Source of the DNA: Candidatus Moraniibacteriota bacterium
Lineage (GTDB): Bacteria; Patescibacteriota; Minisyncoccia; Moranbacterales; UBA1568
Reading direction: 5' to 3'
DNA length: 5,983 bases
Assembly: GCA_017992575.1 (NCBI GenBank)
Contig: JAGOOJ010000037.1
Coordinates: forward strand, 1-5,983
Position 1 is the first letter of the stretch. Every line of letters starts with the position of its first letter. Below, piece after piece: positions 4,677 to 5,983 of this stretch. Under the pieces are notes generated by a model, which was not told the origin of the DNA, searched no databases, and saw only the letters and a program-made list of their open reading frames with translations. The translations under genes were made by a program, and so were the position numbers.

Positions 4677-5894
4677 TTATTCATAACGAAGCGCGTCCAT
4701 GGGCGTCAAATTCGCTGCCCGGCGCGCCGGATAGAATCCAAAGATGATACCGACACCAGCGGATACACCAAAAGCCAATAAAACCGAGGAAGGTGCAACC
4801 ACTGTAGCGAGCCCCGCCAGTTTTGTCACGAGAAGTGATGCTAACCAACCCAGTGCCACCCCTATCACTCCTCCAAAAAACGTCAGTACAACTGCTTCTG
4901 ATAAGAACTGCCACAAAATATATTCTTTTTTAATTCCCACCGCTTTACGTAACCCAATCTCCCGAGTGCGCTCTGTCACGGTCGTCAGCATCATATTCAT
5001 GATACCGATACCTCCTACCAAAAGCGAGATGCCAGCGATAGATGCCAGGAGAATAGTAAAGGTCCCGGTAATACTTGAAGCGGTAGCAATGATATCGGCT
5101 TGATTGGTCAGACTAAAATCAGCCGCCGTCGGATCAGCAATGCCGTGCCGTTGCAACAAAAGATTGGTAATCTGCTCTTGAACAGCGACCATCGCTCCCT
5201 CATCGGCAGCCGCTACACTCACCGTCGACACAAATATGTCTCCCGCCAAAAAATGCTGGGCGCTCGAAATCGGTACGTAAATAGAATCATCCGGATTGGT
5301 AAACCCACTTCCTCCCTTTGAAAGCGTCACGCCAATCACTTCAAAATCAATGTTCTTCACCCGAATTGTTTTTCCGAGAGGATCTACGTCTGCCCCAAAT
5401 AAATCGTCCCGGGTAGTCGGCCCTAGGACAGCAACTTTAGCGGAAGTTCTCACCTGTTGATCGCTCACAAAGACACCAGAACTCATGGCGATATTACGCA
5501 CCGTCAGATACGCCGGAACCGTTCCCACGACCTGTGTGTTCGTATTCGTTCCCTTGGCGGTAATCTGGTACCGTCGTGATACTTCCGGAGCGACTGCCTT
5601 GATATTCTGGACGCTACTTTCAATAGCACTTGCGTCATCAAGTGTCAGTGATTGAGCGCTTCCGGCACCGCTACTGAGTCCGCCACTGCGCTGTGCACCA
5701 GGACGAACGATGATAAGATTGGATCCGATAGATTGAATACTTGAGGCTATGGATTCCTGTGCTCCCTGCCCGATGGAAACCATAGTGATGACCGAAGCAA
5801 TACCAATCACAATTCCGAGTATCGTCAAACTTGATCGGACCATATTAGCCGAAAGTGAATGAAACGTCTCCAGGAGAATATCTTTGAGAATCAT
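4677..5894 (-). CDS. MacB/FtsX-type ABC transporter permease, 405 aa
   Basis: This is the membrane subunit of a MacB-superfamily (type VII) ABC transporter. These work by mechanotransmission to export, or drive release of, substrates outside the cytoplasmic membrane. The N-terminus has the classic amphipathic start (LLETFHSLSANMVRSSLT) and a first membrane helix at about 22-42. A large extracytoplasmic MacB-type domain (about 45-275) contains a Ser/Gly-rich stretch near 70-82. Helix 2 lies at about 277-301. A cytoplasmic loop follows with the family signature TERTREIGLRKAVG (307-320). Helices 3 and 4 lie at about 330-356 and 368-389, and the end is PARRAANLTPMDALRYE. Length and order fit a stand-alone permease, unlike E. 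coli MacB where ATPase and permease are fused. The ATG overlaps the stop of the ATPase gene (ATGA), so the two are translationally coupled. No Shine-Dalgarno is needed or seen. The substrate cannot be told; peptides, lipoproteins and antibiotics are family possibilities. Confidence 0.93.
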   Translation of the reverse strand: MILKDILLETFHSLSANMVRSSLTILGIVIGIASVITMVSIGQGAQESIASSIQSIGSNLIIVRPGAQRSGGLSSGAGSAQSLTLDDASAIESSVQNIKAVAPEVSRRYQITAKGTNTNTQVVGTVPAYLTVRNIAMSSGVFVSDQQVRTSAKVAVLGPTTRDDLFGADVDPLGKTIRVKNIDFEVIGVTLSKGGSGFTNPDDSIYVPISSAQHFLAGDIFVSTVSVAAADEGAMVAVQEQITNLLLQRHGIADPTAADFSLTNQADIIATASSITGTFTILLASIAGISLLVGGIGIMNMMLTTVTERTREIGLRKAVGIKKEYILWQFLSEAVVLTFFGGVIGVALGWLASLLVTKLAGLATVVAPSSVLLAFGVSAGVGIIFGFYPARRAANLTPMDALRYE

Positions 5895-5983
5895 TTTGGT
5901 AAAATATTATTTTGAGTATCACTCTCAATCTGTCCATCTCGAATAGATATGGTGCGACCAGCAAACTGAGCAATCTCCGGCTC
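5891..5983 (-). CDS. MacB/LolD-type ABC transporter ATPase, C-terminal end only (partial)
   Basis: The last 30 codons of a gene entering from the right edge are visible, ending at TGA 5891-5893. The peptide begins EPEIAQFAGRTISIRDGQIE, which matches the stretch after the H-loop histidine (typically THEPEIA...) in the ATPases that partner MacB/FtsX-type permeases. It ends in a short polar tail. The Walker motifs, signature and H-loop lie beyond the window. Its stop shares four bases with the permease start (ATGA), the usual arrangement for the two halves of one transporter. Confidence 0.85.
   Translation of the reverse strand, partial: EPEIAQFAGRTISIRDGQIESDTQNNILPK

Overview
The window reads as bacterial chromosome, most likely from the Candidate Phyla Radiation (Patescibacteria). 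That placement is inference. It rests on a run of small secreted proteins, each with two membrane segments and a shared core of the type IV secretion pilin kind common in those genomes, plus a TypA GTPase, a very small SET-domain protein, a membrane-anchored single-domain cupredoxin and a split MacB-type ABC transporter. The standard genetic code fits: TAA, TAG and TGA all end reading frames sensibly. All genes are on the minus strand except the cupredoxin gene.

Layout. Positions 1-1569 hold four pilin-like genes, the last running off the left edge. In transcription order they are a 157-aa protein and a 95-aa protein sharing one promoter (1600-1629), then a 127-aa protein with its own promoter, a near-perfect Shine-Dalgarno and a strong terminator, then the N-terminal 59 residues of a fourth. 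Three share a core in which a Tyr-containing membrane segment ends in AG(D/N), followed by an AK-containing loop and a second membrane helix. The fourth shares the segment that precedes the first helix in the 127-aa protein. Together they look like a surface pilus or secretion/DNA-uptake subunit cluster, with the 127-aa protein the best candidate for the major subunit.

Positions 1688-3475 encode the ribosome-associated GTPase TypA/BipA, full length, with its own terminator. Upstream of it (3623-4027) is a 134-aa SET-domain protein with the NHSC motif and a post-SET zinc-binding cysteine cluster, followed by a terminator. A promoter-like sequence for typA lies on the upstream side of that terminator, which makes an attenuator-like leader possible. 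Divergent from the SET gene, across a promoter region with a 7-bp tandem repeat, is a membrane-anchored cupredoxin (4170-4580) whose fourth copper ligand appears to be Gln rather than Met.

A 16-bp perfect-stem bidirectional terminator (4593-4628) separates the cupredoxin gene from the convergent ABC transporter genes: a 405-aa FtsX/MacB-type permease (4677-5894) and, overlapping its start by 4 nt, the last 30 residues of the partner ATPase, which continues past the right edge.

Only one of the seven starts in the window (the 127-aa pilin) has a recognisable Shine-Dalgarno. The most interesting items are the pilin cluster and its uneven expression signals, the stand-alone SET protein, the Gln-ligand cupredoxin and the promoter/terminator order ahead of typA. 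I found no CRISPR array, tRNA, rRNA or insertion sequence.
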